The notes below the pieces were generated by a model. That model was not told the origin of the DNA. It did no database searches and saw only the letters and a program-made list of their open reading frames with translations. A DNA stretch of 53,780 nt from JBDIVL01 sp039794405 (GTDB lineage Bacteria > Planctomycetota > Brocadiia > Brocadiales > Brocadiaceae): NCBI GenBank assembly GCA_039794405.1, contig JBDIVL010000030.1, positions 1 to 53,780 of the forward strand, read 5' to 3'. Shown here piece by piece: positions 1-9,361 of the stretch (position 1 is its first letter; each line of letters opens with the position of its first letter). The position numbers and the translations under genes are program-made.

Positions 1-2
1 GT

Positions 3-1093
3 AAAGTTAATGAGGTTAAAGGTCTGAAAGTTCAACAGGTTTGTATTGGGAGCTGTACGAATTCATCGTACCATGATCTATGGTATCTGCGACAATGTTA
101 AAGGGTCGAAGGGTACATCCTGACGTAAGCCTTACCATTTCTCCGGGTTCAAGACAGGTATTGGAGATGATAGCGAAAAATGGCGCATTAGAACATATGA
201 TTGCCGCAGGCGGGCGTATCATTGAGGTGGCTTGTGGACCTTGTATTGGAATGGGGCAGGCCCCATCTTCCGGTAGTGTTTCCGTGAGGTCGTTTAACAG
301 AAACTTTGAGGGGCGAAGCGGGACGGCTGATGCACAGGTTTTTCTGGCTAGCCCGGAAACGGCAATAGCAACTGCAATCAACGGCTGTATTACTGATCCC
401 AGGGATTTTGGTGCTCCAATAATTATTAAGTCACCTAAAAGCTTTATTGTAGATGACAGTATGATTATTCCACCTTCAGAAAAACCGGAAGAAGTTATTA
501 TTGTGAGAGGCCCAAATATAAAGCCTTTACCAAAGAAAGAGCCTATGCCTGATACATTAAAGGGTGATGTTCTTTTGAAGGTAGGGGATAATATTACCAC
601 CGACCATATCATGCCTGCAGGAGCAAAGATTTTACCATTGCGTTCAAATATCCCTGCCATCTCTGAATTTGTATTCGAAAAAGTAGATAAGGAATTTGTA
701 AAGCGTGCTAAGGAAAAGGGCGGTGGCTTTTTAATTGGCGGAGTAAATTACGGTCAGGGATCGAGCAGGGAACATGCCGCATTGGCTCCCATGTACCTTG
801 GAGTAAAGGCTGTCATTGCAAAATCCTTTGCCCGAATCCATAGGGCAAATCTCGTAAATTTTGGCATCTTGCCGTTAACCTTCGAGAACGAGAGTGATTA
901 TAACCTGGTTAATCAGGGAGATTGCATCGAATTGCCTGATATAAAAAACAGATTAAGAGCCGGGAATAAAATTAGCATGAATAATGTGGCAAAGAATACA
1001 GAAATAAAACTGACTCACACGTTAACCCCCCGTGAAATCGATATCCTGTGTGTTGGTGGCTTATTAAATTACCAGTCTTGGGGTAGTGAATAG
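3..1093 (+). CDS. Aconitate hydratase, 3' part, with an apparent frameshift at base 80
   Basis: This is the C-terminal part of a [4Fe-4S] aconitase (citrate to isocitrate, TCA cycle); the 5' end lies outside the window. Bases 3-80 encode the conserved VCIGSCTNSSYH block, whose Cys is the first cluster ligand. From base 80 the reading continues one frame over as MVSATMLKGRR, followed by CGPC with the other two cluster ligands (codons 233-235 and 242-244). The swivel domain follows with GDNITTDHIMPAG and QGSSREHAALAP. Restoring one A near base 80 (cta[a]tgg) joins the two frames without a gap, so this is either a sequencing indel or a recent mutation. The overall form resembles the bacterial Aquifex-type aconitases of about 640 residues (from memory, not searched). 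The family call is firm; the subfamily is not. Confidence 0.88.
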
Positions 1094-1278
1094 CGTCAAG
1101 TTATAACAACCACTCTTTCCCCTTCCTTTGCAAAGAGAGGATAAAGGGGAGATTTTTCAATCCTGTTTTGATATAATCGTTCAAATCAGGTAAGTAGTAA
1201 ACAGCAAGCCATAGAGGCAGTAAAAATGTATCATTTTTTGCTTATTCAACGGTATGCTGTTCACTGCCTACTGCATCC

Positions 1279-1305
1279 ATGGTTCAATCCTGGAAATTGA
1301 ACCAT
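1279..1305. repeat. Single hairpin of the GGTTCAATC family
   Basis: This is a 10-bp stem (1279-1288 with 1296-1305) around a 7-base loop, followed by ATATTTGGCATTGG, which matches the left half of the paired-hairpin units seen elsewhere. It lies just upstream of the EamA gene. Translating through it gives a spurious N-terminal extension. The rest of 1094-1368 holds only a weak inverted repeat (about 1189-1206 against 1254-1272). Confidence 0.6.
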
Positions 1306-1368
1306 ATATTTGGCATTGGCCTGCATTATGATCTGATAAGAAAATTGTATTTTACCGGAGTATCTACT

Positions 1369-1785
1369 TTGGAAGCGTTTTTCCTTGCCCTGCTTACAGC
1401 TTTTATTTGGGGGTTTGTACCATTTCTAGAAAAGATAGGACTCTCATCCGTTGACCCCACAGCCGCATATCTTGTAAGATGTTTAGGGGTTTTTCTTGGA
1501 GCTATTATTGTTATTTGCTTTACCCCTCAACTCCCATCCATTGGAAAGATAGGAGTAAAATCTACTACGTTCCTCATCCTTGCCGGTATCCTGGCGGGGT
1601 TTGTTGCACAAGTAGTATTTTATAAAGCACTCAAGATGGGTGAAATATCAAGGATTGTACTCATTACCAGTTGTTACCCTGTATTTACATTCCTCATGGG
1701 TTGGCTTTTTCTTGGTGAGGAGGTTACTGTATCGAAGGTAATGGGTATGCTGCTGATTATGGGGGGATTATTTCTCCTGAAATGA
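1369..1785 (+). CDS. EamA/DMT-family membrane protein, single-repeat (half-size)
   Basis: This 138-residue hydrophobic protein has about five membrane segments and matches one EamA repeat of the drug/metabolite transporter superfamily. The C-terminal ASRIVLITSCYP-like stretch and FLMGWLFLGEEVT are typical of the family. I place the start at the TTG at 1369 because GGAG at 1357-1360 lies 8 bases upstream. An in-frame ATG at 1279 exists, but it lies inside a hairpin repeat and would add about 30 residues with no family resemblance. Full-length DMT transporters carry two repeats in about 300 residues, so this one would have to work as a dimer, like small EamA proteins. The substrate cannot be inferred. 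Confidence 0.72.
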   Translation: MEAFFLALLTAFIWGFVPFLEKIGLSSVDPTAAYLVRCLGVFLGAIIVICFTPQLPSIGKIGVKSTTFLILAGILAGFVAQVVFYKALKMGEISRIVLITSCYPVFTFLMGWLFLGEEVTVSKVMGMLLIMGGLFLLK

Positions 1786-1976
1786 CTGGCAAAATGTGTG
1801 ATACAAGCTTCAGAATACATGATATCGTGCATCCTGAATCTTGTATCGTACATCGTTCATTGAGAAAACGACCAACCGTAAACTGTAAACCTGGCAACCT
1901 GAGTAGTTGGTTATTTTGATGGTATCTTTTGACAAAAATCAATAAACTTAATTTTTGAATGGGAGGTAGTAAATCC

Positions 1977-2369
1977 ATGAAAAAGATACTGATTATCGCA
2001 TTTTTTCTCTTTTTTGTGAGCAGTTCATCTTATGCAGTTGACCTTACAGGGAGATGGGAAGGAAGTTTATCTATAAGTTCCAGCTTTTCTGGTATTGTTA
2101 TTATGGATTTAGAACAAGATGGTAAAAGGGTGAACGGCACACTATTTTTTTCAATTGATGGAGAAGATGACCGGTCGGGCAGGATACGTGGAACGATTAG
2201 GAAAAATACCCTTAGATTTTCCATAATGATAACTTCGCCCGAATGCCCTGCCAGTTACAGAGGAACAGCAAGAATAGCCACCAGTGGAGACCTTATGGAT
2301 TTTACTTTTAGAGGGAACGATTGCGACGGGAAACAAAGAGGAGAAGGATCCGTTGAACTTCTCGATTAG
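1977..2369 (+). CDS. Small exported protein of unknown function
   Basis: This 130-residue protein starts at the ATG at 1977, with GGGAGG at 1961-1966 ten bases upstream; an ATG at 1959 would lie upstream of that ribosome site. The N-terminus MKKILIIAFFLFFVSSSSYA is a clear Sec signal peptide with a likely cut after SYA. The mature part begins DLTGRWEGSL and is rich in beta-type alternation (GKRVNGTLFF, GRIRGTIRKN, YRGTARI). This suggests a small beta-barrel or lipocalin-like fold; several exported bacterial proteins carry a comparable 'GxWxG' opening. Two Cys in the mature part (SPECP and NDCDG) could form a disulfide. I do not recognise a function. It faces the ABC exporter genes tail to tail. 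Confidence 0.65.
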   Translation: MKKILIIAFFLFFVSSSSYAVDLTGRWEGSLSISSSFSGIVIMDLEQDGKRVNGTLFFSIDGEDDRSGRIRGTIRKNTLRFSIMITSPECPASYRGTARIATSGDLMDFTFRGNDCDGKQRGEGSVELLD

Positions 2370-2399
2370 AAACAAAAAAATTATCCTTCAAATAATGGT

Positions 2400-4202
2400 T
2401 CAGGTATGGCTTATCAATTCTTCCTTCATATACACTTTATATAATTGGCTATAAATACCACCCAACCGTAATAGCTCCTCGTGGTTCCCTTCTTCAACCT
2501 TTTCCCCTTTGTTTAATACGATAATCTTGTCACAATGAAGGATCGTGGATAATCGGTGGGCAATGAAGATCGAAGTCCTCCCCCGAGTTATCCTCTGAAT
2601 AGCATTCTGGATTAAAACTTCGGAGATGGGGTCCATACTTGAGGTCGCCTCATCAAGAATTATCATGCGGGGATCGTAGATAATAATCCTTGATAGGGAA
2701 ATGAACTGGCGTTCTCCAACAGAAAGATTTGCCCCCCGCTCAGAGATTTTCATATCCAATCCCCCCAGTGTCCGGTGTATAAAGGGCGCTAAACCCAATT
2801 CTTCGATAATTCCTAAGATTTTTGAATCTGCTATGGGATGAAACAAGGTAATGTTATCCCGCAGGGTACCTGAAAATAAAAAGATATCCTGACTAACTAA
2901 TCCAATAAGGCAGCGCAGACCAATCTTCTCTATCTTCCGTATATCAAAATTATCCAGCCTGATTGTACCTTTCTGGACCTCATAAAGCCGTGTGAGTACA
3001 TTTGCAATTGATGTTTTTCCGCTGCCGGTCACTCCAACAAGGGCAATGGACTGGCCTGGTTCTATCTGAAATGAAATATCCTTCAATACATAATTATTGC
3101 TGCTGTAAGCAAACCAGACATTCTCAAATTTTATTGCCCCCTTAAAGTCTTTTTTAGGGACCTCCTTCACCGGGTCGGGAATGATGTAATCGGCCTCGGC
3201 AGGTTCTCTCATAAGGCCAAATACCCGTTCGGAGGATGCCATAGCGCCTTGAAAAATATTGTATTTTTCCACAATGTCTCTGATCGGTTCAAACAAGTCA
3301 TGAATGTATGCCAGGAACGCAACCAGTACCCCCAGGGTCAGAAAGCCATGCAGAAATCTTGCTGCACCATACCAGAGGACTAAACCGACTGCCAACGCAC
3401 TTACCATATTAACCGCCGGCTGGAATACAGCAAAGTAACGGATGTATCTAACCTGCTCTTCCAGATAGTCAGTATTAATTTCGTTAAATTTATCATAGTT
3501 TTTCTTCTCACGGTTAAAGAGTTGAATAACTCTCATTCCGGTAATGTTCTCATTAAGATAAGCATTAACGCGTGCCAGCTTACGCCGTATTTCACGAAAT
3601 GAGTTTTTCATACGGACACCAAAAAAGAGAATAAGTGCTATAATAAGCGGGAAAACAGCGAGTGTGATGATGGCAAGTTTCACATTCAGCATGAACATGG
3701 CTACAAAGATACCGATGATGATAAATATGTCTCCAATCACGACAATAACCCCGGCTGAAAAAAGTTCTCCAATGGCTGCGATATCGTTTGTCAGACGTGT
3801 AACAACCCGGCCAACAGGGTTTTTATCGAAAAAAGAAACGGGAAGCGATTGGACATGATTGAAAAGATCCATGCGTATATCCAGCATTACCTTCTGCCCG
3901 ATAGCCTGGACATTGTAACTCTGGGCTACTACTAATAAAAACCGTAATGTCTGGATTCCAAATAAGGCCAGCGCTATCTTGTATATGAGCAGCTTGTCAC
4001 CCTTGTTAATGCCATGATCAATTGCGTATCCAAAAAGATAGGGCCCCAGCAGAAACAAGACTGTTGTAACCATCACCATGAAAACAGATAATAAGCCAGA
4101 TGCCTTATACCGCAGGATATAAGATAAAAGCTTTTTTGCTACAGCACGGTTGTATAATTTACCCGGTAAAGTATCTTCTCGAAAAAATTCTTCTTTTTCC
4201 AT
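2400..4202 (-). CDS. ABC exporter half-transporter, partner B (noncanonical LSVGE signature)
   Basis: This 600-residue type-I exporter subunit has six membrane helices in the first ~320 residues and a C-terminal ATPase domain. Walker A is GVTGSGKTS (about residue 390), Walker B MIILDEAT (about 510, catalytic Glu present) and the switch His is in IFIAHRLST. The signature is LSVGE instead of LSGGQ. The gene lies 106 bases downstream of a second half-exporter (4309-6072) on the same strand. In heterodimeric exporters such as TM287/288 or BmrCD, one partner supplies a good Walker B and a degraded signature, which is the pattern here. The likely role is ATP-driven export of a lipid or hydrophobic compound from the cytoplasmic membrane; the substrate is unknown. 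Confidence 0.9.
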   Translation of the reverse strand: MEKEEFFREDTLPGKLYNRAVAKKLLSYILRYKASGLLSVFMVMVTTVLFLLGPYLFGYAIDHGINKGDKLLIYKIALALFGIQTLRFLLVVAQSYNVQAIGQKVMLDIRMDLFNHVQSLPVSFFDKNPVGRVVTRLTNDIAAIGELFSAGVIVVIGDIFIIIGIFVAMFMLNVKLAIITLAVFPLIIALILFFGVRMKNSFREIRRKLARVNAYLNENITGMRVIQLFNREKKNYDKFNEINTDYLEEQVRYIRYFAVFQPAVNMVSALAVGLVLWYGAARFLHGFLTLGVLVAFLAYIHDLFEPIRDIVEKYNIFQGAMASSERVFGLMREPAEADYIIPDPVKEVPKKDFKGAIKFENVWFAYSSNNYVLKDISFQIEPGQSIALVGVTGSGKTSIANVLTRLYEVQKGTIRLDNFDIRKIEKIGLRCLIGLVSQDIFLFSGTLRDNITLFHPIADSKILGIIEELGLAPFIHRTLGGLDMKISERGANLSVGERQFISLSRIIIYDPRMIILDEATSSMDPISEVLIQNAIQRITRGRTSIFIAHRLSTILHCDKIIVLNKGEKVEEGNHEELLRLGGIYSQLYKVYMKEELISHT

Positions 4203-4308
4203 ATTCGATTTATCAATAACAACAAAGATATAAAGAAAAACAAATTTCTTATTCTCTGTTCTAAAAATTTTTTTCCTTTGTAGTCTTTGTGGCTTTAAAA
4301 GTGCCTCT

Positions 4309-6072
4309 CTACATCAATTTTTCCTCAATTATTTCCTTTGTATATAAAGAGGCATATAATCCGTTAAGCTTGATAAGCTGTTTGTGTGTACCCTTTTCAA
4401 CAATCATACCATCTTTCATAACTACAATCATATCGAAGTTTCTTACTGCAGGTAACCGGTGAGTAGCAATCAGAAGAGTCTTGTCCGGAAAATTTTTTTG
4501 TATATTTTTGATGATAACATCTTCAACCCGTGCATCTACAGCAGAAAGGCAGTCATCCAGGATAATGATCTTCGGGTCAATGGCTAATGCCCGTGCAATG
4601 GTAATCCGTTGTTTTTGTCCACCTGATAAATTGACTCCTCGTTCACCAAGATAACTCTCAAACTGGCGAGGAAGTTCCTGAATATCTGTTTCAACAGCAG
4701 CCATTCTGGCCAGTTCCCTGGCATAGCTGCTATCTTTTTCCGTCTCTTTACCAAACAGAATATTATCGGTAATCCTCTCAGAAAACAGGAATGTGTCCTG
4801 AGGAACAAAACCAATATTCTGCCGTAAGAGTTTAATATCGATGGTATTAATATCAATACCATCGAGAAAAACACGATTGTCTTGTACTGGAATGAGGCGC
4901 GGGATGAGACTTATCAATGTTGTCTTACCACTTCCTATTGGACCTACAATAGCAATGCGTTGTCCCGCGGGAATTTTTAAATTTATCCCTTTTAGTATCC
5001 AATCATTATCATATCGAAAATTAATATCCCTGAATTCAATTTCACCATGAGGAATAAACTGTTGTACGGCATCACCCTTTACGGTAATCTCAGACCTTTC
5101 GTTCATGACTTCATCGACTCGTTTCATGGAAGCGTTTCCGCGCTGTAAGAGGGATAAACACCATCCAATAGCAGTCATGGGCCAGACCATCATCGAAATA
5201 TATCGCTGAAAGGCCACCAGGGTGCCCAGGGTAATGCCTCCCTCAATAACCATCCCTCCGCCGATGAAGAGTAACAGTATGATACCCATATAAGTAATGA
5301 ATTCAAACGCCGGTCCTAAGAGAGATTGGGGAATAGCCAGCGAGAGGTTTTTTCTCATAAATTCCTTACACAATTTTCTGAGTATCGTCTCCTCCTGCTG
5401 GGACATATTGAAAGATTTAACGATACGAATTCCCGATATATTCTCCTGCACCTTTTCGCTGATCCTTGAGAACTGTTCCTGAACATTACGAAACCGTTTA
5501 TCAATAAGATCCTTGATCTTATACGCAATAAAAGGTGTTAACGGCATTAACAAAAACGTATACAAGGACAGCTTTGGCGATAAATATATAATAATAGGAG
5601 GTATCACAAAAAAGTAAAATATAGCATCTAATCCAATCAGTAGTCCCGGACCCACAGCCATACGGACAGCACTCATATCATTCGTAGCTCTTGACATGAG
5701 GTCGCCTGTTTTGTATTTTTGAAAAAACTTCTGGCAAAGCGTCTCGATATGGCCAAAAAATGCCATTCGAAGATCATAATCACAACGAAAAGACGTACCA
5801 ATAAAATTGATTCGCCAAAGGTACCTGCATACACCCTGAGAAAAACTCAAGAAGATGAATAAGCCGGAAAGGACTGCAATTTTTGTAAGGCTGCCCTCTT
5901 TTGAAAGCGTATCTATTGCTTTTTTGATAACCAGTGGCGGAAAGATGTTAATAATATCTACGACAATCAGCGATAGTGTTCCTATAAGGAAATACCGCCT
6001 GTACTTCTTCACAAAAACCCGGTATATAATAGTTTTTTCCCACAAATCTCTTGCTCTCTTCAACAGTGACAT
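4309..6072 (-). CDS. ABC exporter half-transporter, partner A (Walker B Glu replaced by Asp)
   Basis: This 587-residue type-I ABC exporter subunit has six membrane helices and then an ATPase domain with Walker A GPIGSGKTT (about residue 376), a canonical LSGGQKQR signature (about 480) and Walker B IIILDD. Asp stands where the catalytic Glu is expected. I take the ATG at 6072, with AAGGA about nine bases upstream; a TTG at 6090 would start before that site. Together with 2400-4202 it predicts one consensus and one degenerate ATP site: this Walker B pairs with the partner's LSVGE, and the partner's Walker B pairs with this LSGGQ. It is first in a two-gene operon and diverges from the methyltransferase gene. 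Confidence 0.9.
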   Translation of the reverse strand: MSLLKRARDLWEKTIIYRVFVKKYRRYFLIGTLSLIVVDIINIFPPLVIKKAIDTLSKEGSLTKIAVLSGLFIFLSFSQGVCRYLWRINFIGTSFRCDYDLRMAFFGHIETLCQKFFQKYKTGDLMSRATNDMSAVRMAVGPGLLIGLDAIFYFFVIPPIIIYLSPKLSLYTFLLMPLTPFIAYKIKDLIDKRFRNVQEQFSRISEKVQENISGIRIVKSFNMSQQEETILRKLCKEFMRKNLSLAIPQSLLGPAFEFITYMGIILLLFIGGGMVIEGGITLGTLVAFQRYISMMVWPMTAIGWCLSLLQRGNASMKRVDEVMNERSEITVKGDAVQQFIPHGEIEFRDINFRYDNDWILKGINLKIPAGQRIAIVGPIGSGKTTLISLIPRLIPVQDNRVFLDGIDINTIDIKLLRQNIGFVPQDTFLFSERITDNILFGKETEKDSSYARELARMAAVETDIQELPRQFESYLGERGVNLSGGQKQRITIARALAIDPKIIILDDCLSAVDARVEDVIIKNIQKNFPDKTLLIATHRLPAVRNFDMIVVMKDGMIVEKGTHKQLIKLNGLYASLYTKEIIEEKLM

Positions 6073-6310
6073 ATCCGTTTTCCTTCTCAATAGTCTGTAG
6101 GTTTACATCTCTTGAATTTACTTAATATCCTGTTAGATTTGTAACTGCTCAGGCGCAATGGTAAAATTAGTTCTGTATTTTTCTGAATTTACTTATAAAA
6201 TATTTACTTTATCATATAGAGTTTAAATTGTATATCATTAATTACTATGAGCGGACAATAATACTTCTATTGAATTCGTTCATGAGAGAAAAGAAAAAGG
6301 GAGGTTTCCA

Positions 6311-7051
6311 GTGGAAAAAGCTACTTTAAGGAAAACGGTTTATGCTTTTAATAATACCGATATTGTTGCTACCTATGATTTCGATATGGATGTCTGGCAT
6401 CCGAACCGCGCAAAAATGGCATCAATTGTATGTGAGATATTGCCTTTCCAAAAGACGGAGAGCCTGAATATATTGGATCTTGGTGTAGGAACGGGGTATT
6501 TAACCCATAGAATTATTGAGGCATTTCCCAATGCAACGATTGTGGCCGTAGATGCTGCTGAACTTATGATGGAAAAAGCGAAAATAAGGCTTCAGGATCA
6601 CTTGAAACAAGTATCATTCCGGAGATCTACCTTTCAGGAATTATCGAATAAAGGAAACTCCTTTTCTCATCTGGATGCCGTGGTTTCTTCATTTGCCTTC
6701 CATCATTTGTATAGAGAAGAAAAGCTTATGTTATTTCAGTATATTTATTCGATATTAAAACCAGGCGGCTGGTTTGTGAATTGTGACATCTTTAAGACAG
6801 CCAACTCTGCACTCGAGACCCGATTCCGGTATTTACAATATTCGGGTATACAGCAGAGGATAAGAAGGATTAAGCACGAAGAGAAATCCATCGAACAGAT
6901 CTCTTCTCAATTAGCGGAAAAAGAGAAAAAGGATGGGGATCACCCCTTACTTCTTTCGGATGACCTTCAACTTCTTAAAGAGGCAGGGTTCCATACAACG
7001 GAGTGTTTTTGGAAGGAATATCGGGAAGCTGTATATGGTGGGATAAGATGA
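6311..7051 (+). CDS. Class I SAM-dependent methyltransferase
   Basis: This 246-residue cytosolic methyltransferase shows motif I as ILDLGVGTGYLT (about residues 54-65), an acidic motif II region IVAVDAAELM, and the post-motif SSFAFHHL followed by LKPGGWFVNCD. This is the order typical of the UbiE/small-molecule class. The start is GTG at 6311, with GGGAGG immediately upstream at about 6299-6304. Its stop overlaps the ABC-F start by four bases (ATGA), so the two are translationally coupled. The substrate is not predictable; the pairing with an ABC-F ATPase could hint at a ribosome- or translation-linked role, but that is only inference. Confidence 0.82.
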   Translation: MEKATLRKTVYAFNNTDIVATYDFDMDVWHPNRAKMASIVCEILPFQKTESLNILDLGVGTGYLTHRIIEAFPNATIVAVDAAELMMEKAKIRLQDHLKQVSFRRSTFQELSNKGNSFSHLDAVVSSFAFHHLYREEKLMLFQYIYSILKPGGWFVNCDIFKTANSALETRFRYLQYSGIQQRIRRIKHEEKSIEQISSQLAEKEKKDGDHPLLLSDDLQLLKEAGFHTTECFWKEYREAVYGGIR

Positions 7052-9045
7052 TTCGCCTCGATAATGTCAGTCTGTCTTTTGGTAGTAAGACTATTTTGGA
7101 CAACGTTTCGCTGCACATCCGGAAAAATGACCGGATTGGTTTAATTGGTCCCAATGGTGCAGGAAAATCCACACTCTTCAAACTCATCTGCAGATCTGCA
7201 GAATCCAGTACAGGAAATCTTATCGTTACAAAAGGGGTAAGCATTGGTTACCTTCCTCAGGAAGGTTTTGTCTTTAAAAAAAATACCGTATTTGAAGAAG
7301 CCAGCTCGGCATTTGAAGATATCCATTATCTGAAAAACCAAATTGACAAAATTCACACGAAACTGGAAGATACTTCTCTCCCCGATGAAGAGCATCAACT
7401 CCTTTTAGAACAGTACGCACACATGCAGCATCAGCTAGAAGTCATTAACAGTTCTAAGATAGATGCAGAAACAGGCAAGGTTTTAAAAGGCATGGGATTC
7501 AAGGAATCGGATTTTGCCAAAAATATCGAAACATTTAGCGGAGGATGGCAGATGCGGGTAGCTCTTTCCCGGCTGCTGCTCCAGAACCCCGGCTTACTCC
7601 TCTTAGATGAACCAACGAACCACCTTGATATCGATTCCATCCTTTGGTTAGAAGAGTATCTCAGGGAATTTCGCGGGGGATTGATAATCATATCGCACGA
7701 CCGGACGTTCCTTGACCGGAATGTTACGAAAATATGGGAATTAGAGAAGGGAAAGATTTATGAATACTACGGCAACTATTCCTTTTATGAGGCCGAGAAG
7801 GAAAAGCGCAGGGAATTACAGATAGCGCGCCATACCAATCAGCAAAAAAAGATTAAAGAGGTAGAACGTTTTATAGAACGATTCCGGGCAAAAAATACAA
7901 AAGCCTCACAGGTACAAAGCCGAATCCTTATGCTTGAAAAAATGGAAAAGGAAGAACTGCCGGAAAACACCGGAGAACAGGTAAAATTTAAATTTCGGAA
8001 TCCAAAACAGAGCGGCGTAACCGTATTGGATGCAAAAGACGTTTCTCACAAATACGGCGGGCAGATAGTCTTCCAGGATATTTGCGTCTCCATTGAACGG
8101 GGAGAAAAAGTTGCCCTTGTAGGACAAAACGGGTCGGGAAAATCTACCCTTCTGCGCATCATAGCGGGTATAGAGCAACCGCACGGCGGAGCTATCAAGA
8201 TGGGGCATAATGTCCTCTTTGATTACTTTGCTCAGGAGCATGCGGAGAATTTACATAACCATAATACTGTACTGCAGGAGGTGGAGTCCGTTGCACCATC
8301 TTCCATGGTCCCCCATATTAGAAACATATTAGGCGCCTTTCTCTTTTCAGGTGACGATGTATTAAAGACCGTAGATGTTCTGAGCGGCGGTGAAAAATCC
8401 AGACTCTCTCTTGCCAAAATGCTTCTCAAGCCCACAAACTTTTTAATCCTTGATGAACCAACAAACCATATCGATATTACGACAAAGAAGATTCTGAAGA
8501 ATGCCTTGATAGATTATGCAGGGAGTCTGTTGATTGTATCCCACGACAGGGACTTCCTGGATGGCCTGGTCTCAAAGGTCTATGAATTAAAAAATAAAGA
8601 ACTCTTTGTTCATTTGGGAAGTTTTAAAGATTTTCTTGAAAAAAAGGCATTAAATTTCCATATGGAAACTACACATTGTGGAAAAGAAGAACGCCCCGTC
8701 CATGGGCCACAAGTATCAAATTTACACAAAACTACGGAGTGTGAGGAGAAAGGACTGTCTTTAGAAGGTATTTCACAAAAAGAACAGTATTTTCTGAAAA
8801 AAGAACAGAATGCCCGGAAACGAAAGCTTACGAAGGAAGTTCAGAATGTTGAGGAAAAGATCAGTTTATTGGAAGCTCAAAAGAAGGAACTGGATCACAT
8901 CCTTTTGGACCCAACACTCTACAGCAGTAAAGAAAAGTCCGTCGAAATCAACAAGCAATATAAAATAATTACCCAGGAGTTAAATTTACTTTATAATACG
9001 TGGGAAACAATCCATACAGAGCTGGGATCGGTAAATAATAGCTGA
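7048..9045 (+). CDS. ABC-F family ATPase
   Basis: This soluble 665-residue protein has two ATPase domains and no membrane segment, the layout of ABC-F translation factors that act at the ribosomal E site. Domain 1 has GPNGAGKST (about residue 33), FSGGWQMR and LLLDEPTNHLD. The linker between the domains is charged and helical (EKEKRRELQIARHTNQQ). Domain 2 has GQNGSGKST (about 360), LSGGEKSR and LILDEPTNHID. The C-terminal ~90 residues form a Lys/Glu-rich coiled coil, as in the Uup and YdiF/YheS branches. The start at 7048 overlaps the methyltransferase stop, and internal agreement with the family begins at MIRLDNVSLSFG. Whether it is a housekeeping or antibiotic-resistance type cannot be told. 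Confidence 0.9.
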   Translation: MIRLDNVSLSFGSKTILDNVSLHIRKNDRIGLIGPNGAGKSTLFKLICRSAESSTGNLIVTKGVSIGYLPQEGFVFKKNTVFEEASSAFEDIHYLKNQIDKIHTKLEDTSLPDEEHQLLLEQYAHMQHQLEVINSSKIDAETGKVLKGMGFKESDFAKNIETFSGGWQMRVALSRLLLQNPGLLLLDEPTNHLDIDSILWLEEYLREFRGGLIIISHDRTFLDRNVTKIWELEKGKIYEYYGNYSFYEAEKEKRRELQIARHTNQQKKIKEVERFIERFRAKNTKASQVQSRILMLEKMEKEELPENTGEQVKFKFRNPKQSGVTVLDAKDVSHKYGGQIVFQDICVSIERGEKVALVGQNGSGKSTLLRIIAGIEQPHGGAIKMGHNVLFDYFAQEHAENLHNHNTVLQEVESVAPSSMVPHIRNILGAFLFSGDDVLKTVDVLSGGEKSRLSLAKMLLKPTNFLILDEPTNHIDITTKKILKNALIDYAGSLLIVSHDRDFLDGLVSKVYELKNKELFVHLGSFKDFLEKKALNFHMETTHCGKEERPVHGPQVSNLHKTTECEEKGLSLEGISQKEQYFLKKEQNARKRKLTKEVQNVEEKISLLEAQKKELDHILLDPTLYSSKEKSVEINKQYKIITQELNLLYNTWETIHTELGSVNNS

Positions 9046-9361
9046 TAAATGTAAAGTAGTACCAGAGCTATATGCATTCCATGAACCACAGATTAATGCG
9101 GATAAACACCGATAAGATATGAACCTGTAGTAACTGCCCTGGTTCAAGGTACAGGGTTCACAATTCAGAGTCAGAGAGATAAAGATCGAAAGGTTTGAAG
9201 AAAGAAAAGCAACTGTGAACTCCGAACCAGACAGACTGAGTAGTTATCCCGGCGTGTCTTTCCGGGCAAAGAAGGAATGAGGAACCTCTCCGTGGTATGA
9301 GAAGTTGGAGATGAGAAGATGGGTATCCAGCTTCTAACATTTAACATGCCTTTGCTTCGCT
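9046..9361. other. Intergenic gap without recognisable gene
   Basis: This is the 316 bases between two convergent genes. I see no convincing coding frame or strong terminator. The right end (about 9340-9400) reads as a degenerate copy of the CATTCNGAATGACA repeat seen at 16880-16900, and it supplies the last residues of the Nth reading frame. Confidence 0.4.

Noticed and set aside
1279..1368. N-terminal extension of the EamA protein from ATG 1279
   Set aside because: The segment is translated hairpin repeat; TTG 1369 has a good ribosome site and begins the family homology.
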